Assembly: GCA_044224925.1 (NCBI GenBank)
Contig: JBGAJM010000006.1
Span: 124,001 to 188,000, forward strand
DNA: 64,000 nucleotides
Source: Kapaibacterium sp044224925
GTDB lineage: Bacteria > Bacteroidota > Ignavibacteria > Kapaibacteriales > Kapaibacteriaceae
Reading direction: 5' to 3'
Shown: positions 8,795 through 18,107 of the stretch, in pieces
Layout: every line of letters begins with the position of its first letter
Position numbering within the stretch: position 1 is the first letter of the stretch
Notes under the pieces: model-generated
The model's input: only the letters and a program-made list of their open reading frames with translations
Told to the model about the DNA's origin: nothing
Databases searched by the model: none
Translations under genes and position numbers: made by a program

Positions 8795-11344
8795 ATGCAC
8801 GTACCGTTCTCGACGATCGATCCCAAATGGCAACAGTACTGGGCCGACCATCACATCCATCGTGTTGACGACGACCATTCGAAGCCCAAGTATTACGTTC
8901 TCGACATGTTCCCCTATCCGTCGGGCGCAGGCCTGCATATCGGACACCCCGAGGGCTATACGGCAACGGATATCGTGGCACGCTTCAAGCGCATGTGCGG
9001 GTACAACGTTCTGCATCCGATGGGTTTCGATGCATTCGGTCTGCCCACCGAGCGGTACTCCATGACCACGGGCATTCCGCCCGCCATGGCCACCGAGGCC
9101 AACATCGCCACGTTCAAGAAACAGTTGAACATGCTGGGCTTCAATTACGATTGGAGCAGAGAAGTGAACACCACCGTTCCATCGTACTACCGATGGACGC
9201 AGTGGATGTTCTTGCTGATCTACAATTCGTGGTTCGATGAAGCGCAACAACGTGCACGTCCCATCGCAGAACTTCCCATCCCTGCCGCCATCACCGACCC
9301 GCTTGACCGAGAAGCCTTCATCGATGCACACCGTCTGGCCTTCATCGCCTACTCGCCCGTGAATTGGTGCGAGGCATTGGGCACCGTCCTGGCCAACGAA
9401 GAGGTGGATGAATGGAAGGACAAGGGCTATACGGTGGAACGGCGACCGATGCGACAGTGGATGTTGCGCATCACGGCGTATGCAGAGCGATTGTTGAACG
9501 ACCTCGACGAACTTGATTGGCCGTCGTCCACACTCGAAATGCAACGTCATTGGATCGGCAAAAGCGAAGGCGCGGAAGTCCGCTTCAACGTTGACGGGAC
9601 GGAGCATGCGATCTCGGTGTTCACGACGCGACCCGACACGATCTTCGGTGCCACGTATCTGGTGCTTGCGCCCGAGCATCCGCTGGTGGAGTGGATCGTG
9701 ACCGACGAACAGCGCGCCCATGTGGCATCGTATCGAGATGCGGCCTCGATGAAGAGCGATCTCGAGCGAACAGAGTTGGCGAAAGACAAGACCGGTGTGT
9801 TCACCGGTGCGTATGCCGTGAATCCGGCAAGCGGTGAGCGTGTTCCGATCTGGGTGGCAGACTATGTGTTGGCGCATTACGGAACGGGGGCCATCATGGC
9901 CGTGCCCGGACATGATGTGCGCGACCATGCCTTTGCACGCGAGTTCGGTCTGCCCATCCTCCAAGTGGTGGCACCGGCAGATGGAACCACCGTCGACATT
10001 CTGCACGAGGCCTTCACCGATGCCGGTGTGAGCGTGCACTCTGCGAACGAGCACGTTTCATTGAACGGACGTACAACGGCCGACGCAAAGGATGTGATCG
10101 GCGCATGGATCGAGGCACAGGGAATCGGTAAGCGACGTGTGCAATACAAACTGCGCGATTGGTTGTTCTCCCGTCAACGCTATTGGGGAGAGCCGATACC
10201 GATCATGTTCTTCGACGACGGAACGAAGCGAGCGCTTGATGAAGATGAACTTCCGCTCGTCCTTCCATCCGTGAAGGAATTCAAACCATCCGGCACCGGT
10301 GAATCACCGTTGGCCACCGTGCCCGAGTGGGTGAGCTTCACCGATGCGAAAACCGGCAAGCATGCACGGTTCGAAACGAACACCATGCCGCAATGGGCCG
10401 GCTCGTGCTGGTATTACTTGCGGTTCTGCGATCCGCACAACAACGATACGTTCTGCGCTCCCGACAAAGAAGCGTATTGGATGGGAGAGACAGGCGTCGA
10501 CCTGTACATGGGCGGTGGCGAACATGCCGTGCTGCACTTGCTGTATGCACGCTTCTGGCATAAGGTATTGTACGATCATGGTCTGGTGCGTACCACGGAA
10601 CCGTTCAAGCGCTTGTTCCATCAGGGCCTGATCATGGGCGAGGATGGACGGAAGATGTCGAAGTCCCTTGGCAACGTGGTGAATCCCGATGATGTGGTAC
10701 GAGAGTATGGTGCGGATGCACTGCGCTTGTATGAGATGTTCCTTGGTCCGCTCGAAGCATCGAAGCCGTGGAACACGAAGGGACTTGACGGGATCTCGCG
10801 ATTCCTGAATCGTGCATGGCGACTCATCGTGAATGAAGAAGGCACGTTGTCCGAATCGGTACAACCCGTGCCCTGCACACCGGAGCAAGATCTGGTGTTG
10901 CACACGACGATCAAGAAGACACGCGTGGACATGGATGCGTTGAGTTTCAATACATCGATCGCACAGTTCATGGTGTTCGTGAACGAGTTCACGCCCGCCA
11001 CCATCCGTCCGCGTGTGGCCATGGAACAGTTCGTGCAGTGCTTGGCACCATTCGCACCACATGTGGCCGAAGAGCTGTGGTCGGTGCTCGGACATACGAC
11101 GAGCGTCTTCTTGTCGGCGTATCCCGAGGTCGATGAATCCAAGCTCGTCACGTCGGAAGTGGAGATCGTCTTGCAAGTGAACAGCAAGATCCGCGGCAAG
11201 ATGATGGTACCGTCCGATGCCGATGCCGCCACCATGGAAGCATTGGCATTTGCGCATCCTGTGCTGGCCGCGGCCATGGAAGGAACAACGCTTCGTAAGA
11301 AAGTGATCGTCCCCGGAAAGCTCGTCAATGTCATTGTCAGCTAA
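8795..11344 (+). CDS. leuS: Leucine--tRNA ligase
   Basis: Charges tRNA-Leu with leucine in the cytoplasm; class Ia synthetase of 849 residues, normal for bacterial LeuRS. The chosen ATG gives MHVPFSTIDPKWQQYW; the open frame extends 53 codons upstream but reads as the shadow of the reductase promoter region. Signatures: PYPSGAGLHIGHPEGYTA (HIGH), the CP1 editing domain about residues 220-420 with FTTRPDTIFGATYLVLAPEH, GEPIPIMF, the leucine-specific domain, and KMSKSLGNVVNP (KMSKS) followed by the anticodon-binding domain. AUA encodes Ile in the invariant GEPIPI motif here, so host AUA is read as Ile. The gene overlaps the next start by 17 bp. Confidence 0.97.
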   Translation: MHVPFSTIDPKWQQYWADHHIHRVDDDHSKPKYYVLDMFPYPSGAGLHIGHPEGYTATDIVARFKRMCGYNVLHPMGFDAFGLPTERYSMTTGIPPAMATEANIATFKKQLNMLGFNYDWSREVNTTVPSYYRWTQWMFLLIYNSWFDEAQQRARPIAELPIPAAITDPLDREAFIDAHRLAFIAYSPVNWCEALGTVLANEEVDEWKDKGYTVERRPMRQWMLRITAYAERLLNDLDELDWPSSTLEMQRHWIGKSEGAEVRFNVDGTEHAISVFTTRPDTIFGATYLVLAPEHPLVEWIVTDEQRAHVASYRDAASMKSDLERTELAKDKTGVFTGAYAVNPASGERVPIWVADYVLAHYGTGAIMAVPGHDVRDHAFAREFGLPILQVVAPADGTTVDILHEAFTDAGVSVHSANEHVSLNGRTTADAKDVIGAWIEAQGIGKRRVQYKLRDWLFSRQRYWGEPIPIMFFDDGTKRALDEDELPLVLPSVKEFKPSGTGESPLATVPEWVSFTDAKTGKHARFETNTMPQWAGSCWYYLRFCDPHNNDTFCAPDKEAYWMGETGVDLYMGGGEHAVLHLLYARFWHKVLYDHGLVRTTEPFKRLFHQGLIMGEDGRKMSKSLGNVVNPDDVVREYGADALRLYEMFLGPLEASKPWNTKGLDGISRFLNRAWRLIVNEEGTLSESVQPVPCTPEQDLVLHTTIKKTRVDMDALSFNTSIAQFMVFVNEFTPATIRPRVAMEQFVQCLAPFAPHVAEELWSVLGHTTSVFLSAYPEVDESKLVTSEVEIVLQVNSKIRGKMMVPSDADAATMEALAFAHPVLAAAMEGTTLRKKVIVPGKLVNVIVS

Positions 11345-12530
11345 CGTCATCATCCTGCTGGTGCTCCTTGCCTGTTCGGCACGAGCACAAGGTCCGGCCT
11401 TTGCAGGTCCGTTCGAGACCGGACGTCTCTGCTCACCGCCATTGAACGAGGCGTCGGGTCTGGTGATGACCACCGGCCCCACGTCGTTGTTGTGGGCCAT
11501 CAACGATTCGGGTGACTCGTCGTTCGTGTATGGCTTCATGCAGAACGGCACACTCGTCAAGCGCCTCTACATTCCCAATGCGACCAATCGCGATTGGGAA
11601 GACCTTGCCTACGGACCCGGTCCCGATGCCAAGCATCGCTACTTCTACATTGCCGAGATCGGCGATAACAATGCCAAGGCCTCGACGGTGGTGATCTATC
11701 GCGTCCCCGTGGACGAAGACCCGATCCCCTCACAGTACTCAGCGGCAACACGCACGTGTGCCTTCACACGCGACACGAGCGAGCCGGCAACACGATTTGA
11801 ATTCTTCTATCCCGACGGAGCTCGCGATGCCGAAACACTGTTGCTCGATCCGCTCACGTTGGACATCTATATCGTGACGAAGCGTGAACGCGCGTCGCGC
11901 GTCTACCGTGCGCCATTCCCGCAACGCAGCAATGGCATCGACACGTTGCAGTTCGTGACCACGCTTCCCTTCTACCTTGCCACCGGCGGAGACGTCTCGC
12001 ATAACGGACGGGAAGTGCTCATCAAGAACTACACCCACGTCTACCACTGGACGCGCCAAGGGGCTGAGCCGCTTTCGGAGACGTTGCGACGTCAGCCCGA
12101 ACAGGTCACCTACATGCCCGAGCCGCAAGGCGAGGCCATTGCCTGGAATGCTGACGATACAGGATACTATACGACGAGTGAGCAAGAGGACTCCGCCACC
12201 TTTCCGCCTCGCATCTACTTCTACACGCGTGTTGCCTACATGTCGGCCATTGCCGAGATGCGCGACGTGAAACGTCCGCAGATCAGCGTGCTCCCGGTGG
12301 ATGGCGCCCCACGCAAATTCGTGATCCGGTATTCCATCACCGATCAGGCGAACGTGCACTTGTCGATCCTGAATGCCTTTGTCTTCAAAGTGCGCGATGT
12401 TGGACAGGCGTCCACCGAGGGTGGACTCATGGAGCAGGAAGTTGACCTGAGCGATCAGGCACCGGGCACCTACATTGCCGTGCTCGAGGCAGGTCAGTAC
12501 TACGCTTCCGTACCGTTCACGATCCGCTAG
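11328..12530 (+). CDS. Secreted protein of unknown function, probably beta-propeller
   Basis: A 400-residue protein with an N-terminal signal segment (ANVIILLVLLACSARAQ). The body contains repeated blade-like segments such as LLWAINDSGDSSFVYGF, NRDWEDLAYGPG and YFYIAEIGDNNAK, a pattern found in exported bacterial propeller proteins with NDSGD and EIGDN motifs that bind metal or carbohydrate in some families. The C-terminal 80 residues (FVIRYSITDQANVHLSILNAF and the terminal VPFTIR) resemble a T9SS-type sorting domain. The start lies inside leuS, implying coupling. It converges on the MFS gene with a 14-bp 3' overlap. Function is not recognised. Confidence 0.6.
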   Translation: MSLSANVIILLVLLACSARAQGPAFAGPFETGRLCSPPLNEASGLVMTTGPTSLLWAINDSGDSSFVYGFMQNGTLVKRLYIPNATNRDWEDLAYGPGPDAKHRYFYIAEIGDNNAKASTVVIYRVPVDEDPIPSQYSAATRTCAFTRDTSEPATRFEFFYPDGARDAETLLLDPLTLDIYIVTKRERASRVYRAPFPQRSNGIDTLQFVTTLPFYLATGGDVSHNGREVLIKNYTHVYHWTRQGAEPLSETLRRQPEQVTYMPEPQGEAIAWNADDTGYYTTSEQEDSATFPPRIYFYTRVAYMSAIAEMRDVKRPQISVLPVDGAPRKFVIRYSITDQANVHLSILNAFVFKVRDVGQASTEGGLMEQEVDLSDQAPGTYIAVLEAGQYYASVPFTIR

Positions 12531-13725
12531 CGCGCAGCGCAGCACGCCAGCGCCACATGGCACCACCGAAGGCAAGGGCGAAGAAGGCGGACGTGACCAA
12601 CAGTGCCGTGCTCAGTCCGTATCGATCGCCGATCAACCCCACCACCGGTCCCACCACAACGAAGATGGCCCGCACGCCAAGCTGTCGCACCGAGAGCACG
12701 GTTGCGCGACGATCGCTCGACACACGTGAATTGATCGTTGATGTGAAGATGGGATTGCTCGTGCCGCGAGCAATGTAGAACACGGCCAGGATCGGCAACA
12801 CGAAGAGGCTCTGCCAGAGTCCCAGCACACACAGTGCGATCACCACACCACAGCCGAGCAACGTGATCACCGTCATGCTGCCCATGCGTTGTTCCACGGC
12901 ATGCGCACGCATGGCCGCCACGCCCACAATGGCATTGCAGGCCGCCCACAGCACACCGAACACGGCGATCGGTACGCCCGAGGCCTGCCACCACGGTTGC
13001 ACGAACCACACCATCGTGAGCGTGGAGCAACCCAGCACCGACGATGTGATCAGCACCCACCGCAAAGTTCGATCGTGCACGGTCACATCGCGCACGATGT
13101 GCAACACATCCCGCATCCCCGTTGCACGCGTCTGCGAGACATGCACGGCCGGCTCGACGAGCATCAGCGCCAGTGGCACCATCAGCACGGACACGCATGC
13201 CTGCACGTAGAACGGCATCACGAGCGAGATCCCGGCAAGTGCACCGCCGACCACGCTGGCAACGGCCTCGCTGAAGTTCCCGGCCGACAGACGATTCCCC
13301 TCGGCCTTCACGCTCTGATGTGCCGAATCGAGCTCGAGCATCGTATCGTACAACATGGCCGAGTCGGTGCCCGACACAAAACTGATCCCAATGGCAAGCA
13401 GTGTTTCCGCACCGATGAAGGCCCAGAGCGAGTTCACCCACGGATAGCACCACCAGCCAAGAGCAATGAAGACGCTACCAATGAGCATCGTGCGACGTCT
13501 GCCCACCACGTCGGAGAAGTAGCCACTCGGCACTTCGACCAGCACCATCACGGCCGCGAACACGGCCTGCAGCAGCATCACGTCGGCCAGTCCCAGTCCG
13601 CGTTGCTGGAAGAACACCACAATGATCGAGATCGTCACCATGAACGACTGCACGATCTGGATGGCACGCAGCAGCCGCATGTTGCGAAGGAGGAGGGTGT
13701 GACGGGATGGAATCTTCGAAGACAT
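12517..13725 (-). CDS. Major facilitator superfamily transporter
   Basis: Predicted 12-helix inner-membrane transporter of about 402 residues. I choose the ATG at 13725 (MSSKIPSRHTLLLRN), since the 20 codons upstream overlap the divergent gene. The loop between helices 2 and 3 shows VPSGYFSDVVGRRRTML, matching the MFS motif G-x3-D-x2-GRR, and hydrophobic helices follow at regular spacing. The substrate is unknown; the sequence resembles small-molecule or drug efflux carriers. It is divergent from the serine hydrolase with about 58 bp between starts and converges with the upstream secreted protein. Confidence 0.85.
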   Translation of the reverse strand: MSSKIPSRHTLLLRNMRLLRAIQIVQSFMVTISIIVVFFQQRGLGLADVMLLQAVFAAVMVLVEVPSGYFSDVVGRRRTMLIGSVFIALGWWCYPWVNSLWAFIGAETLLAIGISFVSGTDSAMLYDTMLELDSAHQSVKAEGNRLSAGNFSEAVASVVGGALAGISLVMPFYVQACVSVLMVPLALMLVEPAVHVSQTRATGMRDVLHIVRDVTVHDRTLRWVLITSSVLGCSTLTMVWFVQPWWQASGVPIAVFGVLWAACNAIVGVAAMRAHAVEQRMGSMTVITLLGCGVVIALCVLGLWQSLFVLPILAVFYIARGTSNPIFTSTINSRVSSDRRATVLSVRQLGVRAIFVVVGPVVGLIGDRYGLSTALLVTSAFFALAFGGAMWRWRAALRASGS

Positions 13726-13783
13726 GGAAGGTGGAATGGAAGAATCATGCCATTTTTGTGGCCGTATCAATCCTGAGGAACGC

Positions 13784-15079
13784 ATGCGTCAAACACTGTT
13801 GATCGTTGGCATCATCACGATCTGTTGTTGCAGTGGCATCGAGAGCCGTGCGCAGTTCTTGGCGGGTCCATTGGAGCGTCGTCTCTCCGACGTGTGTTCG
13901 TTGTTTGGAGATGATCCGAGTGCCTACGACACGCTCTTCACGACAAGCTTCAAAGCACAGGTCTCCAATGCCCAGCTCACCGCCGGACTCCAGCAGCTCA
14001 CGGGCATCTGCGGTCCGTGCCTTGGCATCACGATCACGAAACGCACAAACAACTTCGCGGCAACGGCCAATTCTCGCATGAAGAACGGCTATCTGTTGCC
14101 CATCTCCATTTCCATCGAAGATGCTCCGCCGCATCGCATCAGTGGACTCTTCTTTCGCAATCCCATTCGTGAAACGTCGAGCATCGATTCGGTGATCGCC
14201 GAATTCAAGATGCTGCCGGGGAAGACCTCGCTCTACATCGAAAAGCTTGGCACCGGCAAGCCCATCGTGGAGCACAACGGCGAGATGATGCTTCCCATTG
14301 GGTCGAGCTTCAAGCTGTATATCCTCGGAGAGCTCGCACGCAAGCTGGGTTCGGACTCGCTCTCGTGGTCGACGGTGACCACGTTGAAGCCTGCGTTGAA
14401 GTCATTCCCGAGCGGACGTTTGCAGGACTGGCCCGATGATGCACCGATCACCTTGCACACACTTGCAAGCTTGATGATCTCGCAGAGCGACAACACGGCG
14501 ACCGATCATCTGTTGGCCTATGTAGGTCGAGAGAAGGTCGAGCGCATGCAAATGGCCATGGGGCATAGTCAACCGCAACTCAACAAACCTTTCATGAGCA
14601 CGCGCGAGATGTTCCTGTTGAAGTTCACGGACAATGGTGCGCGGGCACGTCGCTACTACGGTCTGGTCGAAGAACAGCGACGCGCCATGCTCACCACGGA
14701 ACTGCTCTCCCTGTCGAACGATGACGTGTCGTTCGCCGCCATTCCCATCTGCGCCGATTCGGTGGAATGGTTCGCCAGTACGCACGATCTGACGAAGGCC
14801 ATGGACTGGATCCGAAACGCCGCCAACAGTACGGCCGGCAAACCATTGCTCGGCATCCTGTCCATCAACCACGGTGTCGAGATCGACGACAAGCAATGGG
14901 TGTATGCAGGGTACAAGGGCGGATCGGAGACGGGCGTGATCAACATGACCTATCTGCTGCGCGATTCCAAGGGCGACTGGTATTCGATGAGCGCTTCCTG
15001 GTGCAACCCCACAGCTGCCGTCGACGATGCGAAGTTCGCCGCGCTCGTGAGCACGCTTCTCCGAATGATACCGCATTGA
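13784..15079 (+). CDS. Serine hydrolase, class A beta-lactamase-like, exported
   Basis: A 431-residue protein. The start at 13784 has GAGGAA upstream and gives a signal peptide (RQTLLIVGIITICCCSGIESRAQ). An N-terminal domain of about 110 residues resembles the small NTF2-like/DUF3887 domain often placed before such hydrolases. The catalytic domain carries the three penicillin-binding motifs: SSFK (Ser-x-x-Lys) in LPIGSSFKLYILGE, SDN in ISQSDNTATDHLL, and KGG in YAGYKGGSETGV. Proteins of this layout can be beta-lactamases, peptidoglycan hydrolases or peptidases; the large N-terminal domain makes a simple resistance enzyme less likely. The gene is 15 bp upstream of miaE and may lead that operon. 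Confidence 0.8.
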   Translation: MRQTLLIVGIITICCCSGIESRAQFLAGPLERRLSDVCSLFGDDPSAYDTLFTTSFKAQVSNAQLTAGLQQLTGICGPCLGITITKRTNNFAATANSRMKNGYLLPISISIEDAPPHRISGLFFRNPIRETSSIDSVIAEFKMLPGKTSLYIEKLGTGKPIVEHNGEMMLPIGSSFKLYILGELARKLGSDSLSWSTVTTLKPALKSFPSGRLQDWPDDAPITLHTLASLMISQSDNTATDHLLAYVGREKVERMQMAMGHSQPQLNKPFMSTREMFLLKFTDNGARARRYYGLVEEQRRAMLTTELLSLSNDDVSFAAIPICADSVEWFASTHDLTKAMDWIRNAANSTAGKPLLGILSINHGVEIDDKQWVYAGYKGGSETGVINMTYLLRDSKGDWYSMSASWCNPTAAVDDAKFAALVSTLLRMIPH

Positions 15080-15094
15080 GCCTATCTTTGCGTC

Positions 15095-15670
15095 ATGCTC
15101 TGTCTCCAATGCGAAACCAATCCCTCTTGGATCTCCGTCGCCAATGCCAATCACGACCTGATCCTGATCGACCATGCCCACTGTGAGAAGAAGGCCGCGG
15201 CCTTCGGTCTCTCCATGATCAACCGCTATCCCGGTCATCTCAAATTGGTGCACGAAATGATCGACCTCGTCAAAGAGGAGATCGAACATTTCGAACTGGT
15301 CGTCCGCGAACTCGAATCGCGTGGCATCACGCTCACGCGTGACACGGGCAACGACTACGTCAAGGAACTGCATACGCACATGGCCCATAACGAGCCGGAG
15401 CGCATGCTCGACCTCCTGATCGTGGGCGCCTTCATCGAAGCGCGTTCCTGCGAGCGGTTCTCGATCCTTGCCGAGCATTGCGACCGTGAAGATCTGCGTA
15501 CGCTCTATCGTTCCTTGCTTGCCTCGGAGGCCGGACATTACCGCATGTACACCGACATTGCACGCGAGTACTTCCCAGCAGACCGCGTGAAGCAACGTCT
15601 GAAGGAATTCGGAGCGATCGAGGCGGCCATCATCCGTGCGCGCACCGACAAGCCCACCATGCATGGCTGA
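15095..15670 (+). CDS. miaE: tRNA-(ms2io6A37) hydroxylase
   Basis: Di-iron monooxygenase that hydroxylates 2-methylthio-N6-isopentenyladenosine at tRNA position 37. The protein is 191 residues, close to MiaE. Ferritin-like iron ligands are visible as Glu/His pairs: HAHCEKKAAAFG, VKEEIEHFELVV, FIEARSCERF and LASEAGHYRMY. The C-terminus overlaps fmt by 8 bp. It heads or joins a tightly packed unit in which fmt, GDPD, SemiSWEET, HsdR_N and pyrC each overlap the preceding stop, so these genes are probably co-transcribed. Two genes here, miaE and fmt, both serve tRNA maturation. Confidence 0.9.
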   Translation: MLCLQCETNPSWISVANANHDLILIDHAHCEKKAAAFGLSMINRYPGHLKLVHEMIDLVKEEIEHFELVVRELESRGITLTRDTGNDYVKELHTHMAHNEPERMLDLLIVGAFIEARSCERFSILAEHCDREDLRTLYRSLLASEAGHYRMYTDIAREYFPADRVKQRLKEFGAIEAAIIRARTDKPTMHG

Positions 15671-16592
15671 GCGACCAACGATCATCTTCATGGGCACGCC
15701 GGAATTTGCCGTGCCCGCTCTGCGAGCCATTCATGCACGCTATGGCGTTCGGGCTGTGGTCACCGTGGCCGACAAGCCCAAAGGGCGCGGCCTAGAACTT
15801 CGACCTAGCGATGTGAAGGTGGCGGCGCTCGAGTTGGGCATCGAGACCATCCTCCAACCCACGTCACTCAAAGACCCTGCATTCCAGGCACAGATCCGCG
15901 AGCTGCAGCCCGACATTCTGTGTGTGATCGCCTTTCGGATCCTGCCGCGCGAGGTCTACTCCCTGACCCGACTCGGCTCCTTCAACGTCCACGCCTCCCT
16001 GCTCCCTGCCTACCGTGGCGCAGCACCGATCAATCACGCTATCATGCAAGGTGATCACGTCACCGGCGTCACGTCGTTCCTGCTCAACGACGTCGTCGAC
16101 ACCGGCACGATCATCACACAACGAACACTTCCCATCGTCGACGGAATGACGGCCGGTGAACTGTATCATGCGCTGATGCCCTTGGCCGCCGAGTGCGCCG
16201 TGGAGACCTGCACGTTGCTCATCGAGCAACGCGCGCAACCACAGCCGCAAGACGACCGGCTCGCCTCGCCCGCGCCGAAGGTGTTTCGCGAGACCAGCGT
16301 CATCGACTGGCAGCAGGACGTGCATACCGTCAGGAATTTCATCCACGGCCTCTCACCATCGCCCTGTGCATGGACGATGTGGAGTGGCGACGTGCTCAAG
16401 ATCTATCATGCCTCGCTTGCACCCGAACACCTTGCACCCGGCACGTGGTCCATTGCAGGCGGACGTTTTCTCGCAGGATGTAAAAACGGTAGTTTGCTTC
16501 TCGACGAGATCCAAGTACCCGGAAAGAAACGCATGATGGCAACGGACCTTGCCCGTGGATATCGAGGACCAACCGAAGGATCGTTCGCATGA
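15663..16592 (+). CDS. fmt: Methionyl-tRNA formyltransferase
   Basis: Formylates initiator Met-tRNA using 10-formyl-tetrahydrofolate. The start at 15663 begins MAERPTIIFMGTPEFAVPAL, the canonical Fmt N-terminus. The catalytic signature FNVHASLLPAYRGAAPINHAI contains the conserved Asn, His and Pro, and VTSFLLNDVVDTGTIITQ contains the catalytic Asp. The C-terminal tRNA-binding OB-like domain (about residues 205-305) is present. At 309 residues it is the usual size. It overlaps miaE upstream and the GDPD gene downstream by 4 bp. Confidence 0.95.
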   Translation: MAERPTIIFMGTPEFAVPALRAIHARYGVRAVVTVADKPKGRGLELRPSDVKVAALELGIETILQPTSLKDPAFQAQIRELQPDILCVIAFRILPREVYSLTRLGSFNVHASLLPAYRGAAPINHAIMQGDHVTGVTSFLLNDVVDTGTIITQRTLPIVDGMTAGELYHALMPLAAECAVETCTLLIEQRAQPQPQDDRLASPAPKVFRETSVIDWQQDVHTVRNFIHGLSPSPCAWTMWSGDVLKIYHASLAPEHLAPGTWSIAGGRFLAGCKNGSLLLDEIQVPGKKRMMATDLARGYRGPTEGSFA

Positions 16593-17362
16593 TGACGATG
16601 CGGGACTTCGTGCGGGCAACACCCTTCTTTGTGATCGCGCATCGCGGTGCCAGCGGTCATGCACCCGAGAATACGCTTGCCGCACTTCGTTTGGCGGTTG
16701 CATCGGGTGCACGCATGATCGAACTCGATGTGCAGTTCACCAGCGATCGAAAGCAGATCGTCTTTCACGACCATGTGTTGGGCAGAACGACGAACGGACA
16801 CGGTCAGGTGAAGAACACCACGTTCGAAACGATCCGCTCGCTCGACGCCGGTGCATGGTTCGATCCATCATTCGCGGGTGAACGCGTTCCATCGCTGGAA
16901 GAGGCGTTGGCTCTGCTCCGGGACCACGTCTACCTGAACATCGAACTCAAGCCCATCACGGATCGGCAGACGGCACGCGAGGACATTGCAGACCTCGTTG
17001 CAACCATCAAACGCTTCGACTACGAACAGTACATGGTGTTCTCGTCGTTCGATCACGACGCACTGCGCTTGGTGAAGGATGTCGACCCCCAATTGCATAC
17101 GGTTGCGTTGAATGTCCCGCACGACAATCGACCACCATCCGAAGTGGTCTTCTCCTGTAGTGCCGACGGATTCGGTTGTTCGATCCACGAACTCACGCGT
17201 GCACGCATGGCGGACGCCAACGCTCACTTGATCCCTGTTGGAGTCTATACCGTGAACACCATTGAAGATCTCCGCACAGTGATCGACCTCGGCGCACGTG
17301 CCGTTGTATCCAACTATCCCGACGTGATCATGGAGGCATACGAGCGTATGCGGTCCGCGTAA
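16589..17362 (+). CDS. Glycerophosphodiester phosphodiesterase family protein
   Basis: Hydrolyses glycerophosphodiesters to glycerol-3-phosphate and an alcohol. The 257-residue TIM-barrel shows FVIAHRGASGHAPENTLAA with the first catalytic His and the Arg, ELDVQFTSDRKQIVFHDH with the metal-binding Glu/Asp and second His, LNIELKP with the third Glu, and YTVNTIEDLRTVIDLG near the C-terminus. There is no signal peptide, so it is probably cytoplasmic. It overlaps fmt by an ATGA junction and the SemiSWEET start by one base. It may recycle phospholipid headgroups; no operon partner points to a specific substrate. Confidence 0.92.
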   Translation: MMTMRDFVRATPFFVIAHRGASGHAPENTLAALRLAVASGARMIELDVQFTSDRKQIVFHDHVLGRTTNGHGQVKNTTFETIRSLDAGAWFDPSFAGERVPSLEEALALLRDHVYLNIELKPITDRQTAREDIADLVATIKRFDYEQYMVFSSFDHDALRLVKDVDPQLHTVALNVPHDNRPPSEVVFSCSADGFGCSIHELTRARMADANAHLIPVGVYTVNTIEDLRTVIDLGARAVVSNYPDVIMEAYERMRSA

Positions 17363-17631
17363 TGGAAGGACTCACGATCCTCGGCCTTGCTGCCGGCTGT
17401 TGCTCCACGTTCGCCCTCCTCCCGCAGGCCATGAAGGTGTGGACCACCGGCAAGGTGGACCAGATCTCCATCGGCATGCTCTCCTTGATGCTCACCGGCG
17501 CATGTCTGTGGCTCACGTACGGCCTCCTCAAAATGGACGTCAGCATCATCTGGGCCAACGCCGTCGCCCTCATCTTCATCGTCTACATGTTCACGGTGAA
17601 GGTTCGGGATATGCGTAATTTCAACGCATGA
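17362..17631 (+). CDS. SemiSWEET/PQ-loop sugar transporter
   Basis: An 89-residue membrane protein with three predicted helices: residues 3-22, 36-56 and 62-82. The first helix ends in the PQ motif (ALLPQAMKVWTTGKVDQIS) that defines the MtN3/saliva/SemiSWEET family. Two subunits assemble into a facilitative sugar pore in the inner membrane. The length is normal. A TAATG overlap couples it to GDPD, and its own stop overlaps the next start by 4 bp. The sugar cannot be told from sequence. Confidence 0.9.
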   Translation: MEGLTILGLAAGCCSTFALLPQAMKVWTTGKVDQISIGMLSLMLTGACLWLTYGLLKMDVSIIWANAVALIFIVYMFTVKVRDMRNFNA

Positions 17632-18107
17632 CGTCAGTCGATCCAACGGAACCCCTCGTCCTTCCCGCCCTGATCTTTCCTTCGTTCGAAACGAAGATCA
17701 CGACGCGTGATGGCATCGTTCGCATCTACGACGATGTACGAAAGCAGCAGGTGGCGCTTACGCCGGAGGAGTGGGTGCGACAGCATTGCATTCATTGGCT
17801 TGTCGACCATAAACGATATCCGCTTGGGCGTTGCTCGGTGGAACGTGTGGTGCGTGGCACGCTGCAACGCTACGACGTGGTGTGGATGGATGAGCATATG
17901 CGTCCGTTCCTCTTGGTGGAATGCAAGGCCCCTTCCGTGTCGATCACCGAGGACACCCTCCGTCAAACTGCCTGGTACAACCTGACCCTTCAAGCCCCCA
18001 TCATCTTTCTCACGAACGGCCGTTCAGCCGTGGTGGCCGCCGTGGATGCCGACGGATCCATGCGACGCCTGGACGACGTTCCCTCGTATCCCGGATCCCA
18101 ACGATGA
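17628..18107 (+). CDS. HsdR_N-type nuclease-fold protein, single domain
   Basis: A 159-residue protein consisting only of the domain found at the N-terminus of type I restriction HsdR subunits. The PD-(D/E)xK core is visible: an acidic residue in QRYDVVWMDE, then the Glu and Lys of LLVECKAPS, followed by QTAWYNLTLQAPIIFLTNG. No helicase domain, HsdM or HsdS is nearby, so this is not a restriction system; stand-alone copies are common and conserved in Bacteroidota but have no assigned role that I know. It is translationally coupled to SemiSWEET and pyrC, which suggests a housekeeping setting. Confidence 0.75.
   Translation: MTSVDPTEPLVLPALIFPSFETKITTRDGIVRIYDDVRKQQVALTPEEWVRQHCIHWLVDHKRYPLGRCSVERVVRGTLQRYDVVWMDEHMRPFLLVECKAPSVSITEDTLRQTAWYNLTLQAPIIFLTNGRSAVVAAVDADGSMRRLDDVPSYPGSQR

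Noticed and set aside
14402..15730. A 442-codon minus-strand frame across the serine hydrolase, miaE and fmt.
   Set aside because: Antisense to three well-supported genes with intact active-site motifs.
17628..18107. Part of a type I restriction system.
   Set aside because: Only the HsdR N-terminal domain is present, with no helicase, HsdM or HsdS, and it is embedded in housekeeping genes.
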